DNA of 64,000 nt from Armillaria gallica. Its lineage: Eukaryota; Basidiomycota; Agaricomycetes; Agaricales; Physalacriaceae. The notes under the pieces are model-generated. The model was not told the DNA's origin. It made no database searches and saw only the letters and a list, made by a program, of their open reading frames with translations. The stretch is taken from NCBI GenBank assembly GCA_037576215.1, contig JBANDB010000003.1, positions 4,464,001 to 4,528,000 on the forward strand, read 5' to 3'. This document shows positions 42,197 through 53,665 of the stretch, piece after piece. The translations under genes were made by a program, and so were the position numbers. How positions within the stretch are numbered: position 1 is the stretch's first letter; each line of letters opens with the position of its first letter.

Positions 42197-45057
42197 ATGT
42201 CATTCGCGGGCACACCATTAGGTCAAGGCAGACGTCTGGATCACAATACATTTCTCGGGAAACCGACCTCGAACGGAAATCGCCCACCAAGTCCCCAGCG
42301 ACTAGTTCCTGCATCGTACGCCTACGGGTACGTCTTGCGCGACATTTTCGCGTCAAGTTGGTACTGAGTTCGTTCTACCCTTAGAGCACCTTTACTTGGG
42401 TCCCGATCACCTTCAAAACCAACGTCGGCACGTGAGCGCAGGACTGCGACCGATCACGACGACGCCGAAGCTCCTGCAGTGACTCGACCAGGTGGTCCCC
42501 AACTCTACACATCACCACCGCATAGTCCAGAGAAGTGGAGCGTCAAGGATACCTCAGTTAATATCGCTACCGCGTTTACCCAGGCTGCCTACGACATGCA
42601 GGCCGGCAATCCAAACAACTCGTGGGCCTCATCGCGACCAAATACTTCCTATCATCGCGGTACTTCAGCCGAGTACGAACAAACCTCGCGTGCATCTGGT
42701 CAGCGTCGCCTTGCTGCGCCGCCCAACCGATTCAACAGTGCGCCAAACAAACTCCAACCCCGGCCAAGCATCCTCGGAAAAACTGCCTCTTCTCAGCAGG
42801 TCCCAGATTCCGAAGGTGAAGACAATGCTGGAGCGCGTGCCAGGAGTCCCTTGGCAGAACTCGCAGCAAAGACACTCGCCAACGCCTCCTTCTACCTCCG
42901 TCAACCCTCGCGCGAACCCGAAGATGCATCAGTGGAGCAGCCCTCCGCTAACGGCAAGAATGACAGTTACGACTACTCTGCAGAGGAGCACGACTTCCAG
43001 AATCAGCAGCAGGGCGGGCCCCGCCGCAAAACTGTACCCAGACGAGGTGGAGGTATGTCCTCTGACAACAAAGCTTACAAGCCAACACAGTCGGATATGG
43101 AGGATTCTGATGAAGAATTTGTGGATGATGACAACCGAAAACGGAAGACGAAGAAAAAGGATGCGGGACGTGTGACCACTCTTCCAACCATAAGCGAAAC
43201 CAAGAGGAGGAAGAAGAAATCAAAGCCATCGAAAGGTACCGTAGCAGGAGAAGAGAGCGAAGACGGTGAAGAAGAGGAAGAGGAAGAACAGGTGCGTTAT
43301 TCCCTATGTCATCGTTGCGTATGTTACTCAAAGGTCATTACCAGTCGGCCCGAGCCTCTCAAGCAAGAGAACCTGCCCCAACATCACGTCGGTCTGCTTC
43401 CTACCATCCACAACCCCCAGACATTCAGCCTATATCCGAAGGCGCTCTACTAAATGCTGAACAAGGGCTAACATCAATACCAGAGAGCCAGCCTGATCAA
43501 CCTCGAGATTCTCATCGCCTATCCATTGGGGCGCTTCTTGGGTCCTTGTTCAACTTTGGCTTCCATGGCATTATGGGTGTTGCCACTTGGTCATGGGCAT
43601 TTGTGGTCACTGCGTTCTTCTTTTGTGGCAAAGTGTTCGGTACTCTCATGGGCGCAACTCTTCTAGTTCCATTGCAATGGATACTAAAGGGTTCTTCCGG
43701 CGCCTTTATGAGGTACTTAGTAGTGGGACTCACTATCATGGGCGTCTCGTACGTCTTACAGGAGCCAATCCTCACATATATCCCCCGATTTCCAACCGGC
43801 TCTTCATACACTCCACCCGAGATTCCGGCTTCAAATATGGCTGAACTTAATTCTCGCTTACAACAGATCGAGGCCACTCTTGCCGGGCTTGCACTGGAGA
43901 GTGAGCGTACCAAAGCCAAAGTCGACAACGATGTTCGCTCACGGAGCGATGTTACCGGTCGGCTGGGTTCCCTTGAGTCTCGGGTGCAAAGGGAGAATGC
44001 TAGAGTCCTTGAAGCGGAAGTTCAGCATCGTGATGCGACTACTCGAGCAGTGCAAGCGGTCAAGAAAGAGATAGAGGTTCTCCAGACCCAAATACAGTCC
44101 CAGGGCTCCTCGAAGTCGGAAGGTCCTACGAGTGATGAAGAGGCACGGGGCAGAATTAGGGCCCTTGAGGAGCGGGTAGGGACCGTCGAGGGAGGCGTCA
44201 GGGAGGCTGTTAAGGCTGGTGGCGCGGCTGCCGGCATATCATGGTGGAATGTCGGCAAGAAGGATTTGACAATCAAATCCTCTGATGGGCAGGACGTTAC
44301 AAAACTTATCGAACAATTGGTCGGATCCGCAGTGGCAATCCATAACAAGGACACCATTTCAAAACCCGATTTTGCCCTCCATTCCAGCGGCGCACGAATC
44401 ATCCCCTCACTGACAAGTTCAACCTTCGAGCTACGACCGCAGACCTGGCGGGGCAAGGCGTTTGGCACGATAACTGGGGACGGCTATGCCATTGGTCGCC
44501 CGCCCATTACCGCCCTTCACCACGAGTCTCATAATGGTCATTGCTGGCCATTTGCGGGTTCGTCTGGTCAGCTTGGTGTAGCGCTCGCCTCCCCCGCGTA
44601 TATCAAGGAGATCACCATCGACCATGTTGCCAAGGAAGTTGCTTTTGACATGCGAAGCGCTCCTCGGCGAATGGAAGTTTGGGGCATGGTTGAAGGGAAG
44701 GATAACATTGCCAAGGTTAATGAATGGAAGGCTGAGAAGGTTCGGTTGAGGGCGGAGGCTTTGGAGCGCGGGGAGACTGTCGAGGAAGAGGAGTACCCGA
44801 AGACTCTTCCGAAGTCGCCCATGTATGTTCGAATTGCCGCGTTTGATTACAACATCCATGCGCCCAACCCCGTACAGACTTTCCCTGTTCCAGACGAGAT
44901 CCAGGATCTACATGTTGACTTTGGGATCTTAGCGTTGCGGATACTGAACAACTGGGGAAGAGACGAGTTCACTTGTCTGTACCGGTTCCGCGTACATGGA
45001 GATGAACTGGGTGAAGTGCCACCACCTTACTCGGAGGATGTGTTGTTGGAGTCATGA
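42197..45057 (+). CDS. SUN-domain protein (Sad1/UNC-84 family, LINC complex)
   Basis: Three exons (42197-42327, 42385-43291, 43345-45057) give 916 codons in frame. The N-terminal 350 residues are disordered, Ser/Pro-rich and then highly charged (a Glu run before the second intron), as expected for the nucleoplasmic part. Hydrophobic segments follow (IMGVATWSWAFVVTAFFFCG; YLVVGLTIMGVSYVL), then a coiled coil (LNSRLQQIEATLAGLALESE onward) and a C-terminal SUN domain (KPDFALHSSGARIIPS, CWPFAGSSGQLGVALASPAY, RRMEVWGMVEG, FTCLYRFRVHGDE). SUN proteins cross the inner nuclear membrane and link chromatin or spindle pole to KASH proteins. Being 916 aa long it exceeds yeast Sad1. Confidence 0.92.
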
Positions 45058-45468
45058 TCCTGAGTGTTTGTTGTTTCTTCCTTTGTTCTTTTTTTATTCC
45101 CTTCTACTTCTAATCTGCTCATTTGTGTGTTACTTATAGACGAAGTCTTGGCCGATCATTTCACATGCACTCTGCTATCCTGTTTTCACCAATACTCCCA
45201 CTGTTAAATGTATCATATATATATATATCCTCATATCCATGTCGATAGGTATCAACTGTTGAACTGGAGTGTTAAATGTTTATTGTTTTAAACATAATAT
45301 ACCTATTCAGGTGAAAAAATGAAGCAACAGCAAGCTAACGTACGATTTTTTGAGTACATAGCAAGTACATAGTATATTTATGTTCATCCCATTTTTGCGG
45401 CTTTTTACATAAACCCTAACCTAGGGTCTCCCTTCTTTCATCATCTTCACCGTCCGTGAACGATTAGA
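45058..45468. other. intergenic region with TA-repeat and AT-rich 3' flank
   Basis: This interval holds the 3' flank of the SUN gene, with a short (TA)n run near 45215-45228, and the promoter of the nucleoporin gene. No gene is seen. Confidence 0.5.
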
Positions 45469-47394
45469 ATGGCATTCGCGTCAAAGTAATGCATACCATC
45501 GTGGCATTTACTGAGAGATAACTGATCTGTGACCTCTAGCACGTCGGCCTTTGGGTCCAGCGCGTTTGGACAGAAGCCTACAAGTGGCTCCTCAATCTTT
45601 GGGACACCCAACACGACGACGACGCCAAATGCTTTCAGCGCGTTCGGGCAGAACAACCAGCAACAGCAGCAACAGCAGCAGCCAGCGACCAGCTCCGTGT
45701 TTGGCCAGCCTTCGCAGCCTACGACATCTCTGTTCGGACAACCATCCCAGCAGCAGCAGCAACAACCAGCCGCGTCGACGTCACTTTTTGGCCAGCCATC
45801 GCAACCACAGGCTACGACAAACACAAACCCATTATTCGGCCAGCCAGCTCAGCAGCAGCAACAGAACACCTCTTCTCTGTTTGGTCAGCAGAACCAAAAT
45901 CAGTCTGGTACATCATCATTATTCGGCCAACCTGCCAAGACCGGGACTACTTCTCTGTTTGGCCAGCCGTCGCAGCCCACTACAGGAACTACGTCGCTAT
46001 TTGGCCAGGCATCACAACCAACGACGACCACAGGTACTACGTCCTTGTTCGGTCAGCCGTCGCAACAGCAAGCACCTGCGACCGGTTTGTTTGGGCAATC
46101 CACGGGTCAGCAGAACCAGACTCAAGGGTCGTCGCTCTTTGGTAACAGCACCAATTCTGCGTTTGGGGGTAGCGCATTTGGGAGCAACAATCAAGCGCAA
46201 CAGCAGCAGCAGCAGCAGCAGCAACCTGCCGGTGGTCTTTTCGGCAACACCTCAACAAATATTCCTCAGAGTCAGCCTACCGTTACCGCTTTTGGTGGCG
46301 GAGGGTCATTATTTGGGAGGCCACAGCAAACGTCGTCGGTTGCTCTCCTTCACGTTTTGTGGCGCACCCACTGACGTTTATCGACAGTTTTGGTTCGACC
46401 ATTGGCGCCCAAACGCCCGCCCAAGCATCTGGCCCGCCATTATTCACCAAAACTACCAAATTCAATGATTTACCAGACGAGATCAAACGCACGTTTGAGC
46501 AAATCGAGTATGTATTCGTCCTTCTTTCTTGTAGTCTTGACCTCACCCGCTTTTTACGAAGGTCCCACATCCAAGGTCGTGTACAAATTAGTAAAGATCT
46601 TCAACAGCGGCATCTTGGTGAGGAACCTTCGAAGGGCCAGGAGCTCATTCGCGGAGTGCATAAAGTCGGCATCCTTTCTTTCATTGTCAAATATCTAACT
46701 CAGGATCATTACATATAGGATCTTGTGAACACCGTCTCAACGATACGTTCTGACCTGCATTACACCAAGGATTTGAAGGCCAAGGCTGAACAAGCGGTGG
46801 AGGATACGATCATATCAATGCGCATCATAGATGGTTTCAGGAATCCACAGGCAAACGGTGCCTATTTGAAAGATCATGCTTCGTTCCCCTTCGAGTGAGT
46901 TGTTAAGTATGTGGCCTCATGCCTGAAATTGAAAATGAGTCCCCATCGTAGGTTCTTCAATCGACTGTCGACGCAAATGTCCGAAAGGCTTGCTTGGTGC
47001 AAGAGCACAATAGAGGTAAGCAATACGTCGGCTCCATGCCTTTCAGTCTTGTGACATATGTTCCCCTAGCAAATCGAACGCAAGCTGTCGTCGATGGCGC
47101 ATCAGTCCCAATACACCCCTCACGGTAAGCATCCTAGTAATTGAACGGCTTGCTGAATACCCATCAATAATTTCAGGCATATCCACCACGCTGCAAGCAC
47201 AACATGCTACCTTCTTAGCATTGGCTAGTAAAACAGCCGTCCTGGATGCCGAACTACAAAAGATCAAGGGTTTGTATACCCAACTCTGGCGCTCTCGAAC
47301 GGGTAGCGTAAGAGATCCTTTCAACGAGTTAGACATGGACAAAAATATCGCGAAGGGGTCTGATTTAGGTCTGAGTGGCCTCAGTGTCCGGTAA
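45469..47394 (+). CDS. FG nucleoporin of the Nup54/Nup57 family
   Basis: The start is set by a first exon MAFASN joined through an intron (45487-45542) to TSAFGSSAFGQKPTSG. The N-terminal third is a phase-separating FG domain with about a dozen SLFGQ, FGQ and FGN units spaced by Gln- and Thr-rich linkers; the linkers hold CAG-rich runs at about 45659-45690 and 46198-46225. Several small introns then lead into the alpha-helical domain (FNDLPDEIKRTFEQIE, HIQGRVQISKDLQQRHLGEE, DLVNTVSTIRSDLHYTKDLK, QAQHATFLALASKTAVLDAE) that characterises Nup54/Nup57 and binds Nup62/Nsp1 and Nup58/Nup49 in the pore channel. Confidence 0.88.
45659..45690 (+). repeat. CAG/CAA run (polyglutamine) inside the nucleoporin FG domain
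   Basis: The run encodes a stretch of about ten consecutive Gln residues in a linker between FG motifs. A second run lies near 46198-46225. Such tracts are prone to length variation. Confidence 0.85.
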
Positions 47395-47568
47395 CATACC
47401 ACCCCCGCTCGTATAATGATTTTTGTTGCTTATTCTTGCATTGTGCCGACTCTGAACGTTAAAACACCTGCCGTCAAAACTCTCTAAATGGATGCATTAC
47501 TTGTGGTCTGTATAATTATCCGAATAAATAAATAACGGAGTGAGAAACACGGTACTGTGACAGAAAGT

Positions 47569-49275
47569 TCACGCAAGGGTTCGCAATACTTTGTCGGTCT
47601 GTTCTAAGACCTGCAAACAAGCGGTCAGGATGGGACGAAAATCGTCTCAAAGCAGAAGACTGACCTGGTGTATATCTGGACGGTCTCTTGGGTTCACTTT
47701 CAGCATGCTGTCGATAAGATTCTTGAGACCCTGAGAGTAAGCAGAAGGGGGATGATTGTATCGGGCGTTCAGGACTGCCATGGCTATTGAACCGCCTTGC
47801 TCAGTAGTCTGCGTGTTTTCAAATGGTGAATGAGAGTAAGCCAGTGCGAATAGGGTGCAGCCCAGAGACTAAGATGACATCGGTCAGACTTTAAGAAACA
47901 GATATAACATGCCAACACACCCAAATGTCCACTTTCTCATCCAAGGTCACATCTGTCTTGACGTCGAAAAGTTCTGGGGCGCGATAAGCCATGGTGCTTT
48001 GCTCGGCGGCCAAGTCCTGTTACGCGTTTCAGTGCGGTGGGAGGAATGTAATGGAGAAATACGAGTTACCTGCTGGAAGAGAGCTTGCGAGCGATTTTCA
48101 ATATGGATTCTAGCTTTCACAGTGCTCCCAAAGTCCATTAGAATGGGTGTTACCCCATCGTCAGCGATCATAACGTTGCTTCAAATGGTGTTAGTGGCGA
48201 GGATACAAAACACATTGAGTCTCACCCGGGTTTCAAGTCGCGATGCGCGTAAGGGACGACTTCCGTCGCACCTGTGGCTGCAATGTTTTGGGACAATTCC
48301 TCGTCGCCATCAAACACAACATCCCCTTGGTCTTCGACGCGATGCTTCGTCACTAGCGGAATCGTTGTGGAATCGTACGAGTATCCTCCGTCTGCATCCC
48401 CCTCCGCTTGTGGGAATCGCTCGTCGTCGTCAGAATGGCGGGCAGGAGCTTCTTGAGGTCGTGGGCTATTCTGCCTCGACAAGGGGGCTGGTCCAGCGGG
48501 AGCCCGATACGTGTGCATAGCTCGCACCGCCTGGCATGTACCTTTAAACAGCCGCACCATCTCTTGTTCAGGGAAGTGTGTGCCATTAACGACATTGGCA
48601 TTTATGGCGTCTTGTAGGTTGCCTTTCTGTATCCGATGTAAGGATGAGCCACGTTTGCTGTGAGTTTAGGCGTACTTTGTATAGTGGGAGAAACAGGTAG
48701 ACAATCTTTCCTTCGCCATCGGGATCCTGGACGACTGCCGAGTCCTGCAAGTAAGAAATGAGATGAAAATTATTCAAGCGAGACGGGGGCCACGGACCAG
48801 TATTCGTATGATGTTTGGATGCCTGCAAATGTATAATGTTGATCGAACATCGGAACAATAATTTAGCAGTTCACACCCACCTGAACCGTCTGTATGCCTC
48901 GACCTCTCGCATAGCTTCCTTTACGCCTTCTGTGCCAGTAGGACACCGTATTTTCTTGAGGGCGAATTGTCGCTATGTCTTCCCGGTCATCCACGAATTC
49001 GCGACCAGTGCAGCTGCATGCTTACTCCGCTGTGTTCGTCCTGCGCCAAGTATACAAAAGAGAATCCTCCTTCTCCCAAAACTTTTATTATGTTGACTGT
49101 AACGCAGGTGAACCTAGAGTCAAGTTTGCGAGGAACGATGGTACTGACACGTTCGTCCGTTTATCTTGACCTTTGCTGACTGCTGGCAGAGGCATGAAGA
49201 AAGAGCCCATATTGCATCCTTTGCCTGGTCCTTGAAGTTGTCTAGGGCGCGCATGAACTGAGGAGGTATCGCCAT
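47569..49275 (-). CDS. STK16/Env7-like Ser/Thr protein kinase (NAK family)
   Basis: About seven exons are read from the ATG at 49275. The sequence starts MAIPPQFMRALDNFKDQAKD and enters the kinase fold: FNIIKVLGEGGFSFVYLAQD (glycine loop), FALKKIRCPTGTEG (catalytic Lys), EVEAYRR, VYLFLPLYKRGNLQDAI, HRDLKPGNVMI (catalytic loop), LMDFGST (DFG) and YRAPELFDV (APE). The end reads VLRTLA. An insert of about 80 disordered, acidic and Ser-rich residues sits between helix E and HRD, as in fungal Env7. STK16/Env7 kinases are palmitoylated and act at Golgi or vacuole membranes; CLC residues near position 30 fit such acylation. Confidence 0.85.
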
Positions 49276-49388
49276 GGTGAGAATGGCTGCGAACGTTGCG
49301 CGACTCGGATTCGCAGATTGGTCTGCTTACATCATCGACCCCCGAATATGTATTTATGCAACAGAATAAAGCAACAACAGAGCAACAA

Positions 49389-51515
49389 TTAATCTTCCCA
49401 TCCACCCATCTCTCGCTCTCTCTTCATCCGTCGCATATCTCTTCGCTCCACATCAGTCATCGAAACCCATTCCGTCATTCCTCCAACTTCTTCAATAAGT
49501 TCTTCTTCCCATTGCTCTTCCCTCTCCCTTTCTTTCTTCGTCTTCTTCGGGGGCGGTGGAGGAGGCAGTGGTGGGGGCGGTGTACGTCTGTTCGGATGTA
49601 ACGGGGCAATGCGTGATAAAGCAGATTTGCTGGATTTGAGGTAGGGGGAGTAGGCAGTCCCAGGTATCGACCGTCCAGGGCGTCCCACTGGAAAGGGAGA
49701 GCTGGGTAAGGAGTTCACGCGGCGAATGAGCTCACTCATAGGTGTTGATTTAAAGCGAGGAGCGATCGAGTGGCGAGAAATGAGAGAAGGATTCTTTGCC
49801 TTGGGCGTATCTAAGTCTTGCGTGGCGCCCTTCTCTGCTTCTACTCTGGAGGAGCTTGGTTGTATGTTCTCCTGTGTAAGCAGCTCAGAGTTGGTACAAG
49901 AGACAAGGAAGCAGTCAGTCATTTACCTTAGTACTTTCTTTTTCTGCCTCGCCATCAGTGGTCGCAGGGCCCGTTTTAGATACCGGCTGCTTCTCAGTCT
50001 CTTCTACTTCCATGTCCTCCCCGTCGGGATGGGGTCTTACGGGAGCGCTTGTGTGCCCGGAAGTATCTTCATCGTCAGATAAAACGACCATTTTCGTTTT
50101 TGCCTTGGATTGACCGGTCTTGCCCACACCTTCTGTCTTACGCTTCTTCTTCGACGTTTCTCCTGTTTTTCCACCCGCTTCATCACTAGTCGCCTCTTTT
50201 CGTTTTCTTCCTGTTTTGGAACGGACAACAGGGTCTTCGACCGTCATTGGGGGACCACTTGAAAGATCCACCTGGTTAGGCATAACGCTAGGCTCTTCGA
50301 GAACGGAGAACGGTTCTGGGTCCTGGATGCTATCATCGTCGATGAATTCGCTGCTCTTGAAGATCTCTTTCTCCTTCCCTTTTCCCTTTGCCTTCTTCGC
50401 CGCCGCACCAGTTTTCGTCTCCTTGGTCTTCTTCCCCTTTGACCTAGATTTCCCTTTCGGCTCTTCCTCTCCATCTTTCTTAGTGTCTTTCTTCCTTCCT
50501 TTCTTCGCGGGCTTTTCTTTCGTAGGCGGCATGGGAGGACTCAGCGGGGGGATGTCGCCCTGATGGGAATGGTCTTCTGCTGGTTTATCGGGGCCAAGCG
50601 AAGAGGACGCGAAGAATGCGGGAAGAGGCATATCGCTGTCTAATTGGTCGCAGACGTCGTCGTCTTCGACGACATGTAGCCTGTTTCGGGACGATAAAGG
50701 AGAAGAACCTCCAGGGCTTGTGTTGGGCTCTATGAGGGTTGCAATCGTCGGATGATCGTAGTGGGAATTTATGTCGTCGTCATTGAATAGGGAAGAAGGA
50801 GAACTTGGATTCTTGGATGCAGGAGATATCGGTCGGGGAGGGGAGTGTTTGGCAGATTCAATAGCATTATGTCTTATTTCCTTCTGTGGTTTAGAGACAT
50901 CCTTTCCTTTGCGGGCCTTGGGTTTGCCCTTTGGAAGCGAATTCAACTCGTCGCTGTCATCGTCGGAAGAGATATCAATGACCCCTAAGGATATCACAGG
51001 AGCAACAGGGCTCTTTGAAGGAAGAGGGCCCGATTCTGAAGGTCTAGGTGCTCGGGACCGCATCTTGGCGCGATCTGCGATGCTCAGGACACTTCCAGCA
51101 AAGGAAGAATCTCCGGCAGAGATCTCGCTGATCGACGGCGCTTGCTGTTTCATCTTGTATAAGGGGCGAGGTCGAGGACGCTGCGGCTTCGGTGGGTCCG
51201 ACGGAATTTCGGTGTTTGGGTGTGATGAGGTTTGCGGCTTATTTGTGAATACCGAAATGGATTCGACGTGAGACGACGGTTTGTTTGAATACTCCGATAT
51301 ATGCGAAGTGTCTCCTTGGTGGAGTCCCGAGACTGGAATGGAGTCATCAAGAGTCGGTCTTTCGATCTTCTTCGTGGGTGCTGTATGGCGACCTCGACAC
51401 TCAGCGTGGTCACCATGTGGCAGAATTTGTACTCACCAGGAGAGCCTACAGGCCGCAACGGAAAGTATTCGTCCTCCCCTTCGCTGTCCGCGACGATGTC
51501 GTTTTCCAATTCCAT
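49389..51515 (-). CDS. large disordered nuclear protein, family unknown, with conserved-looking C-terminal helix
   Basis: Three exons run from the ATG at 51515 (MELENDIVADSEGEDEYFPL) to the stop at 49389, roughly 660 aa. The body is low complexity: acidic Ser clusters (DISSDDDSDELNS; VVLSDDEDTSG) alternate with Lys-rich nuclear-localisation-like stretches (KKGRKKDTKKDGEEEPKGKS; TSKKKRKTEG). Only the C-terminal 110 residues look ordered: TPMSELIRRVNSLPSSPFP, SPYLKSSKSALSRIAPLHPN, a proline run, and a charged helix (WEEELIEEVGGMTEWVSMTD). SIM-like acidic-hydrophobic motifs suggest SUMO binding. It is probably chromatin-linked, but I cannot name it. Confidence 0.75.
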
Positions 51516-51677
51516 CGAGAAATGAGGTGGTGGTGGAAGTACACGATCGGTGTGATGGTCTTGTCACACGACGCGTCAAGCGCGTCACGGTAGCACGAGC
51601 GCGACGCATCACGTGATCCGAGCTACTGCGTGACCGTGACTTATCCTGTCACTTCCCCGGGACTCGGCCCGAACTCC

Positions 51678-52385
51678 ATGTCATCCCGACGACCATCCAT
51701 CCCCAGACCGCCGCCGTCTCCTTTGCGACCAGGGTCACCGCCTGTCAATCCGTCTCCCTTGAGCTCTCAGCCACCTTCCACAGGAACTTTGCTAAGTGCG
51801 AGACGTGCAACTCCGACCTCTCCACCGAAAACACGAGCCCGAGATCTGCTACGGAAACATTATGGCCTAGGTGTTGGTCTCCCGCCTGCGCGACCTGGTG
51901 TTCCTAATGATCCTATGAATATGGGTGCGTCATTAATGTTGACTGTGCGATGCATATTGACTTACATGAATAGACTCGCCTGCGTTTGATGCCAAGGCGT
52001 ATTATGAGCAATTAATAACTACATCAACCTTACCTGCATTGCTGAAGCAAGAAAATGAGCTCGTTTCAGGTTAGATATGAAACTACAGGTCTCATTTATT
52101 TGATTTGACACAATTTACAGAAATACGGGAACTCGACAGCGAGCGCCAGTCACTGGTGTACAACCACCACCACGAGTTAATAGCTGCTAGTGACACCATT
52201 GCTGCGGTGAGCATATACTCCGCTCAGGGATTATTTCTGCTTTACTTACTCTCCCTCAGATGAAAAGTCGGGCGGAGAGCCTGGATGCTGATCTTGATCT
52301 ACTCAAGGCCGCCTTCTCCGAGATATCACGCCTCGCAGAAGAGGTTGCAGTACAAAGTCAATCTGCGGAAAGCAAGGATAATTAA
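51678..52385 (+). CDS. VPS51: VPS51, GARP tethering complex subunit
   Basis: Four exons encode about 185 aa. After a Pro/Ser-rich start (MSSRRPSIPRPPPSPLRPGS) comes ARDLLRKHYGLGV, then DSPAFDAKAYYEQLITTSTL, EIRELDSERQSLVYNHHHEL and SRAESLDADLDLLKAAFSEI. This is the Vps51/COG1-like helical motif, with the short fungal length (yeast Vps51 is of similar size). GARP tethers endosome-derived vesicles at the trans-Golgi, and Vps51 is the subunit that contacts the SNARE Tlg1. The gene is divergent from the disordered protein, with 162 bp between the starts. Confidence 0.9.
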
Positions 52386-52720
52386 TACTCGCGCTTCTGG
52401 CTGATGCACACTTGATACTTCTTGACGCCTTGAGGGACAAGATCGGATTACTACTATATCTTCATACCACGATTAATATCAAACCATAGAACCTAAGGCC
52501 TAAGCACGCAAGTGCTATAGAATGCAAGTAAGATACCATTTCTACCGATCGGCAGTGCAGCTCGTTGTGTTCCTTTCTTTATTGTGGTTACCTTTGACTC
52601 TGAAAGACTTGCTGTGTGCTGATCACTCATCAAATTGTTCCAGCCTCAATCCCCGTTGAGCTCTAAGCAATCGGAAATGTTATTCATTGTCGATGCTGGG
52701 AATCGTAGCCACAAAGTTCC

Positions 52721-53572
52721 TCAGGGTGAAACAGACTTGGGCTTTTCTGTTCGCCGCTTCTTCCTGGAAGGTATCTTTCCCCCTTTCGGAACTGACACGG
52801 GCTTCTGTGACGAAGATTCAGAGGTAGGCCGGTCTTGTAGGCCGTCAATCTTCCGAGAAGTGGCTTCGCGCTTTTCTCTTCGTGCTAGGAAAGCTGCCTG
52901 CTTCAGTTTCTACGAGAGAGATAAGTTTCGTATCCCATAGCGATACGACGACGTACTCTTTTCTCCGCTTGAGATGCACGCCGTGCGTTCTACCACATCA
53001 TCAGAACTGAGTTATTGACACCAAGACCTGTGTTCCTCACCTTTTTCTTTGCGCGATTGGAAAGTCCTTCCGAGGACTCATTGACGTCCTTGGACGGCAC
53101 ATGTTCCTTAGCATCATCTTGGGGACTCGCTAGAGCAGACCGCTGCTTGAATTTTGACATCCTTCTAGTATGAGGCTGTGTATATTCGTTGAGCTCAACG
53201 CCGACGAGTTGGGAAGATGATACATGCTTTAGACCGCAGATGAATTTGGATCATCGACGGACCCTTGAAAAGTTTTGTAGGGCAAACGAAACATGCTGTC
53301 ATGTCGATGTCTTGAGGACTAATGTAGAGGGGGTTTTCGAGGACTTGGGCTACTGTCATCTTCACTTCTGCGCCACCATCCTCATCCTCGGTACCGCCTA
53401 CATCCTCCTCCTCCTCCTCTGGTTGGGCTTCATCTTCAGAAGAGTCCGAACTTGAATCTGACTCGTCTGAATCAGTGTCTGGCATACCGAGCGCCTGCTT
53501 GAGTTCGCCGTCGATTCCCAAGGCCTCATCTTCAGCCTTTCTTTTTAAACGCCTGTCCACTCTTTTAAACAT
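52721..53572 (-). CDS. C2H2 zinc-finger protein, acidic and Lys-rich (probably nucleolar)
   Basis: The start at 53572 reads MFKRVDRRLKRKAEDEALGI. A long acidic Ser/Glu segment precedes one zinc finger, ACFVCPTKLFKG to MIQIHLRSKPHTRRM (C-x2-C-x13-H-x5-H). The second His is reached only if the first intron (about 53164-53215) uses a GC donor (AAA|GCATGT..CACAG). The C-terminus after a second, longer intron is basic (KLKQAAFLARREKREATSRK, RKKRRTEKPKS). The finger type and KHxRR-like tail occur in ribosome-assembly factors, so a role in rRNA processing is my inference. Its start is only 93 bp from that of the divergent RNase II gene. Confidence 0.75.
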
Positions 53573-53665
53573 GGAGGAGAAAAGTAGATGATTTTGAAAT
53601 TGATCGAAGGGGCGGAAGTTGCCGAAAAACTTTCTCCCAGCTATTTGTGCTTGCCAAGGTAGTCC

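Noticed and set aside
43512..44859. Several antisense frames of 120-150 codons under the SUN gene
   Set aside because: They are shadows of a long GC-rich coding exon.
46012..46258. Leu- or Ala-rich frames opposite the CAG runs
   Set aside because: These are translation artefacts of the Gln repeats.
45529..46374. Nucleoporin start at a GTG codon
   Set aside because: A spliced upstream exon with ATG at 45469 gives a normal start.
50120..50563. Plus-strand 147-codon frame rich in F, S and P
   Set aside because: It is antisense to the Lys/Glu-rich disordered protein, which explains its composition.
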